DNA from: Psychrobacter glaciei
GTDB lineage: Bacteria > Pseudomonadota > Gammaproteobacteria > Pseudomonadales > Moraxellaceae
Direction of reading: 5' to 3'
DNA length: 64,000 nt
Assembly: GCF_014652895.1 (NCBI RefSeq)
Contig: NZ_BMZR01000001.1
Span: forward strand, 1 to 64,000
Numbering within the stretch: the first letter of the stretch is position 1; the number at the start of each line of letters is the position of its first letter. A model generated the notes under the pieces. It did no database searches, had not been told where the DNA came from, and was given only the letters and a program-made list of their open reading frames with translations. Shown piece after piece: positions 1 to 10,140 of the stretch. The position numbers and the translations under genes are program-made.

Positions 1-26
1 GATGATCGTATTAGTAAGCATTTAAT

Positions 27-671
27 CTAAATGGCAGTTACACAGAATCTGGGATGGTCTCTAAGTGCTATTAGACAGTTGAATCTATCACTGTTTAATT
101 CGATTAACTCTCCAATTATCAATGCCTTCAATTCATAGCTATGTTTATCAGTCTCGCTGATTTTGGAATGAAAGTCAGACTCTCGCTCTGTTATTCTATA
201 TTCTCTTTTTAGTAATTCAAAAGCATCATCTATTCCACAAGCGTGAATCTGATAGCTACCCTGCAATAGCTCTTTAGATTCATGATATATAAATGACTGC
301 CAATCTAAATAAGCGCTTCCTAATTCAGGACTTAATATCAAGAAGTCATTCTGTATAGTTTTCTCAAATTTCAAATAACTTTCGTATATTTTTATATAAT
401 GCTTATGAATCAATGTCTTCTTAGTATTCTCATTAATGTCAGCACTTTCAACAGCTCCTGAATATGCTGTATCAAATTTAGAAGATTGGAAACCAATAGA
501 GGCGAGTTCGTTATAAGTGTCTATTTTCCTCTCAAATAATTTTTGATACCCATTGTTTGATATTTGATTAAAGTTATCCTTTTTTCGATTATGCTCATCA
601 ACCCAAGATTTACCGAGAAAACCTATTAATGCTGTTAGTAACGGTAATATCATATTTTGAAGGTCTATCAT
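27..671 (-). CDS. Unknown protein with N-terminal membrane anchor
   Basis: A 214-residue protein of no family I recognise. Residues about 7-20 (ILPLLTALIGFLG) form a single hydrophobic stretch right at the N terminus. The rest is hydrophilic and rich in Lys, Glu, Asn and Tyr, with predicted helical character, so it is probably a membrane-anchored protein with a cytoplasmic helical body. It is AT-rich compared with uvrA and lies just beyond the detached uvrA 3' copy, so it belongs to the accessory left edge of the window. The open reading frame is complete. Function cannot be assigned; the call that it is a real gene rests on length, composition and an isolated intergenic start. Confidence 0.6.
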   Translation of the reverse strand: MIDLQNMILPLLTALIGFLGKSWVDEHNRKKDNFNQISNNGYQKLFERKIDTYNELASIGFQSSKFDTAYSGAVESADINENTKKTLIHKHYIKIYESYLKFEKTIQNDFLILSPELGSAYLDWQSFIYHESKELLQGSYQIHACGIDDAFELLKREYRITERESDFHSKISETDKHSYELKALIIGELIELNSDRFNCLIALRDHPRFCVTAI

Positions 672-800
672 TACTTTCTCTCTCTCCTGTACTAAGCTTT
701 AGTATAGAATATTTTTGTACACATGTGCCTTACATATGGTACTTGAGCCATGCTGGTTAAGACTTGAGTGAAAAATTGAAATAGATGATATACCCTAACC

Positions 801-1285
801 AAAAAAAGACCACCCCCTAAAGAGTAGCCTTTTATCAACGATTAGCCAGTTTGTATCAGCTTACTTCTTTCATCGCTTGTTCAAGCATCGGCTTCAAGAA
901 TATACCCGTGTACGATTCTTTAACTTCCGCCACTTGCTCTGGCGTGCCTTCCGCGATGATCGGTCCGCCACCTTTACCACCTTCAGGGCCAAGATCAATC
1001 ACCCAATCCACCGTTTTGATGACATCCAAGTTATGCTCGATGACCACGATGGTATTACCTTTATCACGTAGGGCATGCAGGATATTGAGCAGCTTATCGA
1101 TATCATGGAAATGCAAGCCAGTAGTTGGCTCATCCAAGATATAAAGCGTCTGTCCCGTATCGCGTTTGGCAAGCTCACGCGCCAGTTTGACACGCTGCGC
1201 TTCACCGCCAGATAGCGTTGGTGCAGACTGACCCAAGCGAATATAGCTTAGACCAACATCCATGAGTGCTTGCAGGCGACGATAA
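801..1285 (-). pseudogene. Detached second copy of the uvrA 3' end
   Basis: This stretch repeats the last ~140 codons of uvrA plus its downstream terminator. Positions 861-1285 align without gaps to 3481-3905 with 32 mismatches counted by eye (about 92% identity). Similarity continues more weakly through the terminator (about 801-840 against 3421-3460). The encoded segment keeps the ABC signature (LSGGEAQR), the Walker B region (DEPTTGLH) and the switch His, ends in MKEVS and has a stop at 856-858. It has no start region: upstream of 1285 the sequence is unrelated and soon meets an in-frame stop. It is a non-functional remnant, not a second UvrA. Divergence is greatest at the extreme 3' end, which fits a copy acquired from a related strain or an old duplication. 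Confidence 0.9.
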
Positions 1286-1463
1286 CAAAGATAGTTTCAA
1301 GAGTAATTATTTGGAAGGGTTAAATAAAGTTGGAATTAATATGACTGACATCAAAGATATAATATGTGTAATGAGTGCTAGTAGACCTCCTAGCTTAGAA
1401 CAAACATATGAAGTAACCGAGGCTATAGAGGATGACTATGCTATTTTTGTACTACAACTATGA
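1286..1463 (+). pseudogene. C-terminal remnant of an unknown gene
   Basis: An open frame runs on the plus strand from inside the uvrA 3' copy to a stop at 1461-1463. Only the part beyond the homology breakpoint at 1285 looks protein-like (about 58 residues, containing KSNYLEGLNKVGINMTDIKD). The apparent GTG start at 1266 lies antisense to the uvrA remnant and is not credible. The simplest reading is the tail of a gene whose 5' part was lost when the uvrA copy was joined here. No family is recognised. Confidence 0.3.
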
Positions 1464-1618
1464 AGCTTACTCAAGATTTAGCTATTTTTGAAGACCCAAG
1501 CATAATAAGTGTCAATGTCGTCGTAAGTATGCATTCTTAAGATAAATAATTAGTACATAAGTTGATCTGCGTTCAAAGTCGACGTTAAGAGTTGGCTGGT
1601 AGAACTTGTAGAAAAAGT

Positions 1619-1648
1619 AAGAGCTTCATTAAGAATAATGAAGCTCTT
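1619..1648 (-). terminator. Hairpin terminator after the Pro-rich lipoprotein gene
   Basis: A perfect 12-bp stem (AAGAGCTTCATT / AATGAAGCTCTT) with a 6-nt loop lies 28 bp past the stop of the minus-strand lipoprotein gene. On the minus strand the stem is followed by ACTTTTTC, so it can act as a rho-independent terminator in that direction. Confidence 0.6.
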
Positions 1649-1675
1649 GATTATAAGTTAGCTTACTGAATAGAT

Positions 1676-3100
1676 TTAATTGCTTGTAGAAGGGTACACA
1701 AGTGCTGATGTCTTGTTTGCTACCGTTTTTAACCATTCATCAAACCCTTTCTGGTTAATATATCCAGATTGAGTTTCATTAGCATAACCTACTCCATATC
1801 TACGACCATGAGCTGGTACACCATTGTCGTTTAAAGTAATCGCTGTATTGTAAGATTTATCCGTCACACTATCAAAAGATAATGCTGGGAACAATAAAAT
1901 TCTCTTACCATTAATCACAGTTAAATATTCTGTGACTGCTTTACTTGGTCCAGTAGTATCAATATCTTTGGCACAGTTAGAGTCTAATGAATATAAGGTT
2001 GCTCCCAGCTGAGTATTATTAAATACAAGTCCCGTTCTACCGAAGCCTGACTCTGCTTTAAATGCGCAAACAACCTTTTCTGTCGTTGAATGAGCAGCGC
2101 GATAGGCTTCGATGTTTTGATAAGATGAATCATCATTTGATGTAGATGCTGCTTGTGACGAATAAACTTTGGCATCATCAAAATAGTAATATTCGCCCTC
2201 TGAGATTCCTGAATCAATTCTAAAGCTTTTAACAGAGCTGCTATAAGTTCCCGCATTAGGACGCTTGGGATCGATCATAGTATTACTCAAGCTTTTGTCA
2301 GAAACACTGAATTTGTAAGTCGTATTATTTAAGTATTTAGCAGTAAATCCATCAGGAGTAGATGTCCAAATAGAATTTTCTGAATCGAATCTTTTAGTAC
2401 TTAAGACACTACCATCTGAGTAAAGATCACCATAACCCATAAAACCAAATATTCGTTGTCTAGGATTTATACTCAAAGAGCTCCACTTTTTATCGACAGG
2501 TAAATACACCCAAGCGTCTTGATGGATCTTGTTATTTGAGTCTATCCACACACGAATAAAGCTTGGACAAGCTGTATCACTAGAACTAGGGCAATTTACT
2601 TCATCACCAAGTAAATTAACAAGTCTTGGAAGATAAATACCGTTAGTAAGGGAAACCGCTCCTGAATTCGTATGTTTAAACGGAAGCTTATTAGAATTTG
2701 ATTCTACAAGATCGGGAATATTTACAGAAAGCGGTAGTTTAAAAGCTGGGGTCGGATCAGGTGTTGGTTTTGGATCAGGTGTTGGTTTTGGATCAGGTGT
2801 TGGTTTTGGATCAGGCGTTGGTTTTGGATCAGGCGTTGGTTCTGGATTAGGTGTTGGTTCTGGATTAGGTGTTGGTTTTGGATCAGGCGTTGGTTTTGGA
2901 TCAGGCGTTGGTTTTGGATCAGGCGTTGGTTTTGGATTAGGTGTTGGTTGTGGATTAGGTGTTGGTTGTGAATCTGGTGCTGGATTCTGTGTAGTAGTCT
3001 GAGTAGGCGTTGATGAAGAGTCATCACCTCCACATGCAGTCAATAATAGTGTGCATGAAATAGCACTAATAGCTAGTGATAAACGTTTTTTCGAATTCAT
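1676..3100 (-). CDS. Lipoprotein with long Pro-Thr repeat linker
   Basis: A 474-residue lipoprotein. The N terminus is a type II signal peptide ending in a lipobox (LLTAC, Cys23). It is followed by a Ser/Thr-rich stretch and then about 15 repeats of a six-residue unit of the form P-x-P-T-P-(D/N) up to about residue 115, then a globular domain of roughly 350 residues without a family I recognise. The globular part contains several Cys, which in an exported protein may pair. Such a layout suits a surface-exposed lipoprotein whose extended linker lifts the domain off the outer membrane. It lies between the two uvrA 3' ends and is AT-rich, consistent with cargo of a transferred segment. A hairpin terminator follows. 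Confidence 0.75.
   Translation of the reverse strand: MNSKKRLSLAISAISCTLLLTACGGDDSSSTPTQTTTQNPAPDSQPTPNPQPTPNPKPTPDPKPTPDPKPTPDPKPTPNPEPTPNPEPTPDPKPTPDPKPTPDPKPTPDPKPTPDPTPAFKLPLSVNIPDLVESNSNKLPFKHTNSGAVSLTNGIYLPRLVNLLGDEVNCPSSSDTACPSFIRVWIDSNNKIHQDAWVYLPVDKKWSSLSINPRQRIFGFMGYGDLYSDGSVLSTKRFDSENSIWTSTPDGFTAKYLNNTTYKFSVSDKSLSNTMIDPKRPNAGTYSSSVKSFRIDSGISEGEYYYFDDAKVYSSQAASTSNDDSSYQNIEAYRAAHSTTEKVVCAFKAESGFGRTGLVFNNTQLGATLYSLDSNCAKDIDTTGPSKAVTEYLTVINGKRILLFPALSFDSVTDKSYNTAITLNDNGVPAHGRRYGVGYANETQSGYINQKGFDEWLKTVANKTSALVYPSTSN
2750..2980 (-). repeat. 18-bp tandem repeat array (Pro-Thr repeat)
   Basis: Tandem near-identical 18-bp units (core GGTGTTGGTTTTGGATCA on the plus strand, with GGC/GGT and TCA/TTA variants) encode the hexapeptide repeats of the lipoprotein linker. 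Units are in frame, so gain or loss changes linker length and not the frame. Confidence 0.85.
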
Positions 3101-3213
3101 TATTTAAATGCCTAAAGTGAGTTTTCGCGTAATATAATGTAAACATTATGTCTAAAAAGTAAACATATGTAAATATTATCATAGTACTTAATCACTAACC
3201 ACCTTTTTAGGAA

Positions 3214-3468
3214 TTGTATGAAAAAGTGTATCAATTCATATTCGTCTTGTTTTGTACTGTTAAGGATGAATTAAAGACTTTGAAAGAAGACACTGGTAGT
3301 GCTCCGCTTTATATATCTTTAAATCGTTCAAATAAAAGAGAGTCACTAAAAAAATTAGCTCGCATACCAGTGACGTGGATACAATCAAATAGTAAGTTTA
3401 GTCTAATAAACCTAAAACCCAACAAAAAAGGCCACCCCCTAAAGAATAGCCTTTCAATTACTATCTAA
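3214..3468 (+). CDS. Doubtful small ORF upstream of the uvrA terminator
   Basis: An 84-residue open frame with a TTG start and no clear ribosome binding site. Its last ~20 codons run through the uvrA terminator on the opposite strand, so at least the C-terminal end is not natural protein. The middle (containing GSAPLYISL) has protein-like composition and could be a fragment of a gene broken when this segment was assembled next to uvrA. No family is assigned. Confidence 0.2.
   Translation: MYEKVYQFIFVLFCTVKDELKTLKEDTGSAPLYISLNRSNKRESLKKLARIPVTWIQSNSKFSLINLKPNKKGHPLKNSLSITI
3430..3460 (-). terminator. Likely uvrA terminator
   Basis: Read on the minus strand, AAAGGC and GCCTTTTTT arms enclose a G-rich loop just past the uvrA stop. 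The same arrangement, slightly diverged, follows the detached uvrA copy at about 810-840, which supports it being a functional part of the original uvrA 3' end. Confidence 0.5.
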
Positions 3469-3475
3469 CTATTAG

Positions 3476-6382
3476 CTAGCTCACTTCTTTCATACCTTGC
3501 TCTAGCATTGGCTTTAAGAATATACCCGTGTATGACTCTTTGACTTCTGCCACTTCCTCAGGCGTGCCTTCCGCAATGATCAGTCCGCCACCTTTACCAC
3601 CTTCAGGGCCAAGATCAATCACCCAATCCGCCGTTTTGATGACATCCAAGTTATGCTCGATGACGACGATGGTATTACCTTTATCTCGTAGCGCATGCAG
3701 GATATTGAGCAGCTTATCGATATCATGGAAATGCAAACCAGTGGTTGGCTCATCCAAGATATAGAGCGTCTGTCCCGTATCACGTTTGGCAAGCTCACGC
3801 GCTAACTTAACACGCTGCGCTTCACCACCTGATAGCGTCGGTGCAGACTGACCCAAGCGAATATAGCTTAGACCAACATCCATCAATGCTTGCAGGCGAC
3901 GATAAATCGCTGGAATGGCTGAGAAGAACTCAGTGGCATCTTCGACCGTCATATCAAGCACGTCAGCGATGGTTTTGCCTTTATAGTGAATCTCTAAAGT
4001 CTCGCGGTTATAGCGCTTGCCTTCACAAGTGTCACATGGCACATACATATCAGGTAAGAAATGCATTTCAACCTTGATGAGACCATCGCCTTGACACATC
4101 TCACAGCGTCCGCCTTTTACGTTGAAGCTAAAGCGACCCGCTTTATAGCCACGGGCGCGTGCTTCTTGGGTTTGTGCAAACATCTCACGTACTGGGGTAA
4201 AGACACCAGTATACGTCGCTGGATTTGAGCGCGGCGTACGACCAATCGGGCTTTGATCGATATCGACCATTTTATCCAAATGCTCAAGTCCGCTGATGCT
4301 GTCATGCTTATCCGCGATGAGCGTTGAAGCATTGTTTAACTGAGTCGCGGCAAGTGGCATTAAAGTACGGTTAATCAAGGTCGATTTACCAGAACCTGAA
4401 ACACCCGTGATACAGGTCATGATACCGATTGGTAAAGATAAATCAACATCGTGTAAGTTATTACCAGACGCACCTTTTAGCTCAATGGTCATCGGTACTT
4501 TTTTCGGTTTGGCTTTACCTTTTTCCTCAACCTCTATCGTTTTGGCTTTATGACGAATCGCTGGAATCTCGATTCTTTTCTTACCAGACATATATTGTCC
4601 AGTCAGCGATTCTTTATTGGCCATGATGTCATCGACCGTACCTTGAGCGATGATATGACCGCCATGTACGCCTGCACCGACACCTATATCGATAACGTGA
4701 TCCGCTTGGCGAATGGCGTCTTCATCGTGCTCAACGACCAATACCGTGTTGCCCAAATCACGCAAGCGCGTTAAGGTTTTTAATAGACGATCGTTATCAC
4801 GCTGATGTAGACCGATTGATGGCTCATCAAGCACATACATCACGCCCATCAGACCCGCGCCAATTTGGCTAGCAAGACGAATACGTTGTGCTTCACCGCC
4901 CGATAGCGTTTCAGCAGAGCGGGCAAGGGATAGATAATCAAGTCCGACACTGACGAGGAAGTTTAGACGCTCATTAATCTCTTTAAAGATTTTTTCCGCG
5001 ACTTCACCTTTATGACCACCAATTTTTAGTGTTTTATAATAGTCAGCCGCATCACCGATAGACATTTTGACGATTTCAGCAATGGTGTGCTCATCGACAC
5101 GGACATTGCGTGAAATTTCATTGAGACGCGCACCATCACAGACGTTACAAGTGGTATCAGCCAAATATTTGGCTAGCTCGTCACGGACGAGATTGCTTTG
5201 CGTTTTAGCATAACGACGCTCCAGATAAGGCAGTACACCTTCAAATGGTACGGTCTTATTGGTCTTGCGACCGCGCTCATCGGTAAAGTTAAAGGTCAGC
5301 TTCTCTTTACCAGAGCCATTCATAATAAGGTCTTGCTGTTCTTTTGGTAAATCTTGCCACGGTGCATCCATGTCAATTTTGAAATGATTGCAAACGGTTG
5401 AAAGCAAACCAAAGTAATAGGCATGACGCTTATCCCAGCCATTAATTGCGCCTTGATTGAGCGATTTTTCATGATGGGTAATCAGTTTCTCAGCAGAGAA
5501 ATACTGACGTTTGCCGAGACCATCACAGCTTGGGCAAGCGCCATATGGATTGTTAAAACTGAACATGCGCGGCTCAAGCTCAGAGACGGCACGATCACAA
5601 ACAGGGCAAGAATGCTTGGCTGACATCACTTGGTTTTCATCGCCGCCTTCTTTTGGATTGCCATCCATAAAGTGTAGCGTCACCAAACCTTGACCTAAGC
5701 GTAGAGCAGTCTCCAAACTTTCAGCGACGCGGTTGCCCAAATCATCACGGACTTTAAAGCGGTCGACCACCACTTCGATGGTGTGTTTTTTCTTTTTGTC
5801 TAGCGTTGGTAGCTCATCAGTGTCATATACATCACCATCGACGCGCACACGGACAAAGCCTTGACCAATCAGCTGCTCAAGCAAGACCGTATGCTCACCT
5901 TTACGCTCACGAATGACGGGTGCCAAAATCATGATTTTGGTGTCATCTGGTAGTGCCATGACTTGATCAACCATCTCAGTCACCGACTGCGCGACCATTG
6001 GCTCGCCATGCTCAGGACAAAACGGCGTACCAATACGTGCATAAAGCAGGCGCAGATAGTCATAAATTTCGGTAATCGTCCCTACCGTAGAGCGCGGGTT
6101 ATGGTTGGTTGATTTTTGCTCGATAGCAATCGCAGGGGATAGACCCTCGATACTATCGACGTCAGGCTTCTCCATTTGCGAGAGGAACTGACGCGCATAC
6201 GCCGACAAGCTCTCGACATAACGACGTTGCCCTTCGGCATACAAGGTATCGAATGCCAATGAAGATTTACCAGAACCTGATAAGCCAGTAATGACCACGA
6301 ATTTATCTCGTGGAATGTCTAAGTCGACATTTTTTAAATTATGAGTACGTGCGCCGCGTATTGCGATATGGTCATGTGCCAT
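3476..6382 (-). CDS. uvrA: UvrABC excision repair ATPase subunit A
   Basis: UvrA of nucleotide excision repair, the dimeric ATPase that finds bulky DNA lesions and loads UvrB. At 968 residues it has the usual family length. It carries two ABC ATPase modules: the first Walker A is GLSGSGKSS at residues 33-41, the second is GVSGSGKST in the C-terminal half. Two ABC signatures ([12 protein letters not shown] and [12 protein letters not shown]) and two Walker B regions ([16 protein letters not shown]) are present. Zinc-binding CxxC pairs are visible (CPVCD...CPSCDGLG and CEMCQGDG...CDTCEGKR). The start ATG at 6382 begins the conserved N terminus. It is divergent from the MFS gene across a 645-bp gap. 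A diverged copy of its 3' end lies 2.2 kb downstream. Confidence 0.97.
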   Translation of the reverse strand: MAHDHIAIRGARTHNLKNVDLDIPRDKFVVITGLSGSGKSSLAFDTLYAEGQRRYVESLSAYARQFLSQMEKPDVDSIEGLSPAIAIEQKSTNHNPRSTVGTITEIYDYLRLLYARIGTPFCPEHGEPMVAQSVTEMVDQVMALPDDTKIMILAPVIRERKGEHTVLLEQLIGQGFVRVRVDGDVYDTDELPTLDKKKKHTIEVVVDRFKVRDDLGNRVAESLETALRLGQGLVTLHFMDGNPKEGGDENQVMSAKHSCPVCDRAVSELEPRMFSFNNPYGACPSCDGLGKRQYFSAEKLITHHEKSLNQGAINGWDKRHAYYFGLLSTVCNHFKIDMDAPWQDLPKEQQDLIMNGSGKEKLTFNFTDERGRKTNKTVPFEGVLPYLERRYAKTQSNLVRDELAKYLADTTCNVCDGARLNEISRNVRVDEHTIAEIVKMSIGDAADYYKTLKIGGHKGEVAEKIFKEINERLNFLVSVGLDYLSLARSAETLSGGEAQRIRLASQIGAGLMGVMYVLDEPSIGLHQRDNDRLLKTLTRLRDLGNTVLVVEHDEDAIRQADHVIDIGVGAGVHGGHIIAQGTVDDIMANKESLTGQYMSGKKRIEIPAIRHKAKTIEVEEKGKAKPKKVPMTIELKGASGNNLHDVDLSLPIGIMTCITGVSGSGKSTLINRTLMPLAATQLNNASTLIADKHDSISGLEHLDKMVDIDQSPIGRTPRSNPATYTGVFTPVREMFAQTQEARARGYKAGRFSFNVKGGRCEMCQGDGLIKVEMHFLPDMYVPCDTCEGKRYNRETLEIHYKGKTIADVLDMTVEDATEFFSAIPAIYRRLQALMDVGLSYIRLGQSAPTLSGGEAQRVKLARELAKRDTGQTLYILDEPTTGLHFHDIDKLLNILHALRDKGNTIVVIEHNLDVIKTADWVIDLGPEGGKGGGLIIAEGTPEEVAEVKESYTGIFLKPMLEQGMKEVS

Positions 6383-7027
6383 CGGTGATAGGTTTCCTAT
6401 TTGCTAAAATGGTATTTAAAAAAGATGGTCGTCGTTCAATAATAATATGAGTAACTAATATGAGTAACTAATGACTATGGGTAATTTAAGGTGAGTTTAT
6501 GGGTTAAACAAAAGCGTGGATAGTTCTCAAATGCATATCGTTTGATAAAAGTTAAGCGTTGTATCGAACAATATGAATAACTGTTTTTATTTTGTGCTTT
6601 GTTTTGACTTTAATAAGCAAATCTAAATCAAATCAGTGTTAACTAATAGGGAGGGTTTGTTATAAATTTATCCAAGCTGTATCAGTTCAAGCTGTGTCAC
6701 TTTAGGATATGCCTTTTTATAAGGACATGCGTCATAAGTGCTGTTTAGGCAACAATGTCTGCGCTGCCTTGCTTTATTGTCATGATGGAGGGATTATTCA
6801 AGGTATGGTGACCCATCAGATGCACTTGGTAACAAAATTATGGTGTCACTCCTACAGGTAAGTGCAGGAATGGTCAAAGGAAGCGTAAAAAGACAAAAGT
6901 CTCGGCAACCTGATGGCGAATGTCTTATACTAGTGGGCTTAATTTATAGCTAAAGCCTTGATAGAGTCACAATAGTATAAGCAGCGCAGTAGTGACAAAT
7001 CAGCAATGACGAACCAGTGAGGCAAGT
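6383..7027. other. Divergent intergenic region uvrA / MFS
   Basis: 645 bp between two divergent genes, so it must hold promoters for both. A short direct repeat (TAATATGAGTAAC, twice in tandem near 6450-6475) is the only repeat I see. No LexA-type box, riboswitch or RNA gene was recognised. Confidence 0.5.
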
Positions 7028-8392
7028 ATGAATAGCGTAGAAAAACGGGCAATTCTCGGGGTCGGTGGTATATTTGCCTTGCGGATGATTGGTTTGTTTA
7101 TGATTGTGCCCGTATTTTCTGTGTATGGCGACAATTATGCGCATGCGACACCGTTTCTAATTGGCTTAGCGGTCGGTATTTATGGGCTAGGGCAAGCAAT
7201 CTTTCAGATACCGATGAGTCTTGCTGCTGATAAGTTTCCACGTAAGCCGATTATCTTTTTGGGTCTGGTGCTATTTGCTCTCGGCGGTATCATCGCTGCC
7301 AATGCCACGGATATTTATGAAGTTATTATCGGTCGGGCGCTGGCAGGTAGTGGCGCGGTCTCTGCGGTATTGATGGCGCTACTCGCTGATGTAACGCGCG
7401 AAGAGATGCGCACCAAAGCGATGGCAACGATGGGCTTAACCATTGCGACTTCTATCATGTTGGCATTTGCTTTCGGTCCGCTATTGGTCGGTTCGCTTGG
7501 TATTTCTGGGTTATTTTGGTTGACCTCAGGGTTTGCTATTCTAGCGATGCTGCTGCTTTTTTTCGTACCGACGCCGCTACGAGTGCTCAAGCATAACTTA
7601 GATAATAAATCGATTGGTCAGCAGTTAGCGACGGTACTAAAAATCGGCGATTTAAACCGCTTGCATATCGGTATCTTTGCCCTTCATCTGACCATGACGG
7701 CGATATTTGTCATATTGCCGCATCAGCTCAATGACGTAATGGGTCTATCCGTACGTCAGCAGGGTTTAGTCTATTTGCCATTGCTATTTATTGGCTTTGC
7801 CGTCGCGATACCATTCATTATCATTGCCGAAAAGAAACGCAAAATGCGTCAAGTATTCTTGGGTGCGATTGCCTTGATGACCGTCGCCTTAGCAGTGCTA
7901 GCATTGGGTAGTCAGGTCGGCGTCGGTATTATTTTAGGGTTGCTGTTGTACTTTATGGGCTTTAACCTGCTTGAAGCAACGATTCCTTCGTGGATATCCA
8001 AACGCGCACCAGTTGCCAATAAAGCCACGGCTATGGGGCTGAATTCTTCCAGTCAGTTCTTTGGTGCGTTTGTGGGCGGGGCAATGGGTGGCTTGTTATT
8101 GAGTCAGCCTAATCTGCTGGCGTGGGGGATATTGGCTATCATTATGGGCATTTCGTTGCTACTTATTATCCCGATTTCTGATCCACCGTATTTATCAAGT
8201 ACGACCGTTACGATTCCCAAAAACATCAACATACAAGATTGGTCGCGGCAAGTGCTAGCAGTAGACGGCGTTGATGAACTGGTGGTCATGGCAAAAGAAC
8301 AAGTGGCTTATTTAAAGCTGGATAAGACCCAATTGACAGAGGATTCACGGCAGCAGCTATCGAGCTTGGCGCAAAGTCCATTAGATCTTTAA
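7028..8392 (+). CDS. YajR-like MFS transporter
   Basis: A 454-residue major facilitator superfamily permease with about 12 hydrophobic segments over residues 1-390. The loop after helix 2 carries the MFS signature region (AADKFPRKPIIFLG). A soluble tail of about 60 residues follows (IQDWSRQVLAVDGVDELVVMA...), which matches the extra C-terminal ferredoxin-like domain typical of YajR-type transporters. Substrate is unknown; the family is usually assigned to drug or metabolite efflux. The start at 7028 has GAGG six bases upstream. In relatives the MFS gene often sits between uvrA and ssb, as here. Confidence 0.85.
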   Translation: MNSVEKRAILGVGGIFALRMIGLFMIVPVFSVYGDNYAHATPFLIGLAVGIYGLGQAIFQIPMSLAADKFPRKPIIFLGLVLFALGGIIAANATDIYEVIIGRALAGSGAVSAVLMALLADVTREEMRTKAMATMGLTIATSIMLAFAFGPLLVGSLGISGLFWLTSGFAILAMLLLFFVPTPLRVLKHNLDNKSIGQQLATVLKIGDLNRLHIGIFALHLTMTAIFVILPHQLNDVMGLSVRQQGLVYLPLLFIGFAVAIPFIIIAEKKRKMRQVFLGAIALMTVALAVLALGSQVGVGIILGLLLYFMGFNLLEATIPSWISKRAPVANKATAMGLNSSSQFFGAFVGGAMGGLLLSQPNLLAWGILAIIMGISLLLIIPISDPPYLSSTTVTIPKNINIQDWSRQVLAVDGVDELVVMAKEQVAYLKLDKTQLTEDSRQQLSSLAQSPLDL

Positions 8393-8524
8393 TAGATTAA
8401 CTATGCAACAATCTAAAGGTTATAGAAATAAGCCTAAATGGGCAAAACTGAGTAAACAATAACCGCGTAGACAGACCCTAATAAGTGAAAACTAAAAATT
8501 CATCTCTGTTTAAAAGGAATTAAT

Positions 8525-9127
8525 ATGAGTCAGTTTAAAATGCCGTTGAATGGTGCTTTTTTTGGTAAAGATGTTGCTCCCCGAGCAATGGTCAAGCTGG
8601 CGATGGGTTTTGGGCTATCAGCCACGCTTTTGACCTCTGGCTGCGCCACCCAAAATATTCAGGCTTATCAAAACACCACACCAACGCTTGATATGCATGA
8701 ATTTTTCTCCGGTCAGATTGATGGCTGGGGCATGTTTCAAGGTCGCAATGGCGAGGTCAAAAAACGCTTTTACGTCGATATTGATGCCACTCACGAAGGC
8801 GATAATGTCATTGTATTGGATGAGAAGTTTGACTGGGCAGATGGCACAAAATCGCAGCGTATATGGCGACTGACCAAGCAAATGGATGGTAGTTGGAAAG
8901 GTACGGCAGGTGACGTCATTGGCGAGGCGACAGGGGAAGTGGTTGGCAATACCTTGCATTGGAATTACGTATTAGAGTTGCCCGTTGAGGACAAGACTTA
9001 CAAAGTGAATTTTGATGATTGGATGTATCTTATTAATGACGATGTCATGCTCAATCGTTCAGTCATGAAAAAGTTTGGCGTAGAGCTGGGTAGTGTCACT
9101 CTCAGTATGCATCGTAATAATAAATAA
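8525..9127 (+). CDS. DUF3833 family lipoprotein
   Basis: A 200-residue protein of the DUF3833 family. Hallmarks seen are the conserved opening LDMHEFFSGQIDGWGMFQ, VKKRFYVDI, and the near-C-terminal FDDWMYLINDDVMLNR. The signal region ends in a lipobox (LLTSGC, Cys40), so it should be a lipid-anchored periplasmic protein. The chosen ATG has AAGGAA upstream; an internal ATG at 8588 would give a shorter, more standard signal peptide of 18 residues and is a possible alternative start. Function of the family is not established. Confidence 0.85.
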   Translation: MSQFKMPLNGAFFGKDVAPRAMVKLAMGFGLSATLLTSGCATQNIQAYQNTTPTLDMHEFFSGQIDGWGMFQGRNGEVKKRFYVDIDATHEGDNVIVLDEKFDWADGTKSQRIWRLTKQMDGSWKGTAGDVIGEATGEVVGNTLHWNYVLELPVEDKTYKVNFDDWMYLINDDVMLNRSVMKKFGVELGSVTLSMHRNNK

Positions 9128-9161
9128 TCGTTGGCGTTACTGATATTCTATGGTGTTTTTC

Positions 9162-9186
9162 AGGGCTCTAAGGAGTCCTTTCTATT
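9162..9186 (+). terminator. Possible weak terminator
   Basis: AGGGCTC / GAGTCCT form a 7-bp stem with one G-T pair and a 4-nt loop, followed by TTTCTATTT, 34 bp after the DUF3833 stop. Confidence 0.35.
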
Positions 9187-9439
9187 TATAATCCTCGCTA
9201 AGATGTTGATACTTCAAAATAATGGATAGTATTGCACAGAGGGAAGCTGATTTTTAATAGTGATAAAGACAAAGCCTCAACACTGCACGACGTAGCATGT
9301 CGTTTGCTGTATACAGTGACTAGATATTTTAAAAGAAAATAGTTAAAGTAAAGCCATATTACTGATAGAATTAATGGTTTATATTAAAGACTCGATTAAA
9401 GCTCGTAATTAAATTATTCATAAGTAAGAGGACGGAACT

Positions 9440-10063
9440 ATGCGCGGAGTTAATAAAGTTATCATCATCGGTAACCTTGGAGCAGACCCTGAGGCACGTC
9501 AATTTAGTAACGGCGGTAGCGTGACCAATATCTCGGTTGCGACGTCAGAGCAGTGGACAGACAAGCAAAGCGGTGAAAAGAAAGAAGCCACCGAATGGCA
9601 TCGTATTTCACTCTTTAATCGTCTAGGCGAAATCGCTGCGCAGTATCTGCGTAAAGGCAGTAAGGTCTATATCGAAGGCAGTTTGCGTACCCGAAAATAT
9701 CAAGATCCCAATGGTCAAGACCGCTATATTACTGAGATTCGCGCTGAGCAAATGCAAATGCTGGATGGCGCAACGGGTGGTCAGGATAATGGCGGCTTCA
9801 GTAATAATAACCAAGGTGGCCAAAATCAAGGCTACGGCAACCAAGGCGGTCAAAGTAACCAGAATAATTTTGGTCAGCAAGCAAACAGTCAGCCTGCTCA
9901 GCAAGGTGGTTATAACCAATCTAGCGGTGGTCAAAACAGCTTCAACAATAATCAAGGTGCACCTGCTCAGCAGAATCAGTTTAATCAACCTGCTCAAAAG
10001 CCTGCACAATCAAAGCCGACAGCAATGCCAGATGGTCCTGTCGATGATGATATTCCATTCTAG
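9440..10063 (+). CDS. ssb: Single-stranded DNA-binding protein SSB
   Basis: SSB, the tetrameric protein that coats single-stranded DNA in replication, recombination and repair. The N-terminal OB fold (residues 1-~110) opens with [17 protein letters not shown] and contains [21 protein letters not shown] low-complexity Gln/Asn/Gly linker of about 85 residues follows and the protein ends in the acidic tip DDDIPF that recruits partner proteins. Length 207 is within the range for Moraxellaceae. AGAGGA lies upstream of the ATG. A strong terminator follows. Confidence 0.97.
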   Translation: MRGVNKVIIIGNLGADPEARQFSNGGSVTNISVATSEQWTDKQSGEKKEATEWHRISLFNRLGEIAAQYLRKGSKVYIEGSLRTRKYQDPNGQDRYITEIRAEQMQMLDGATGGQDNGGFSNNNQGGQNQGYGNQGGQSNQNNFGQQANSQPAQQGGYNQSSGGQNSFNNNQGAPAQQNQFNQPAQKPAQSKPTAMPDGPVDDDIPF

Positions 10064-10112
10064 GATATACCTTAGAGGAATACGTAAATAAAGAATGTTG
10101 ATTAAGTTAGAT

Positions 10113-10140
10113 AGAGCCTATGTGAATAGGCTCTTTTTTT
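10113..10140 (+). terminator. Rho-independent terminator of ssb
   Basis: AGAGCCTA / TAGGCTCT stem with a 6-nt loop and a run of seven T, 50 bp after the ssb stop. Confidence 0.85.

Noticed and set aside
856..1263. A small stand-alone UvrA-like ATPase gene
   Set aside because: It lacks the first Walker A, zinc modules and any start region; alignment to 3481-3905 shows it is a copy of the uvrA tail.
2750..2980. CRISPR-like regular repeat array
   Set aside because: Units are contiguous 18-bp in-frame coding repeats with no unique spacers and no cas genes.
2722..3033. Minus-strand frame with repeated LIQNQ units
   Set aside because: It is an out-of-frame reading of the 18-bp repeat array of the lipoprotein gene; its repetitive look comes from the DNA repeat.
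3214..3468. DNA polymerase-like C-terminal fragment
   Set aside because: A faint resemblance in GSAPLYISL was considered, but the match is too short to support a family call.
9711..10091. Plus-strand frame overlapping ssb
   Set aside because: Out-of-frame shadow of the ssb Gln/Asn-rich linker.
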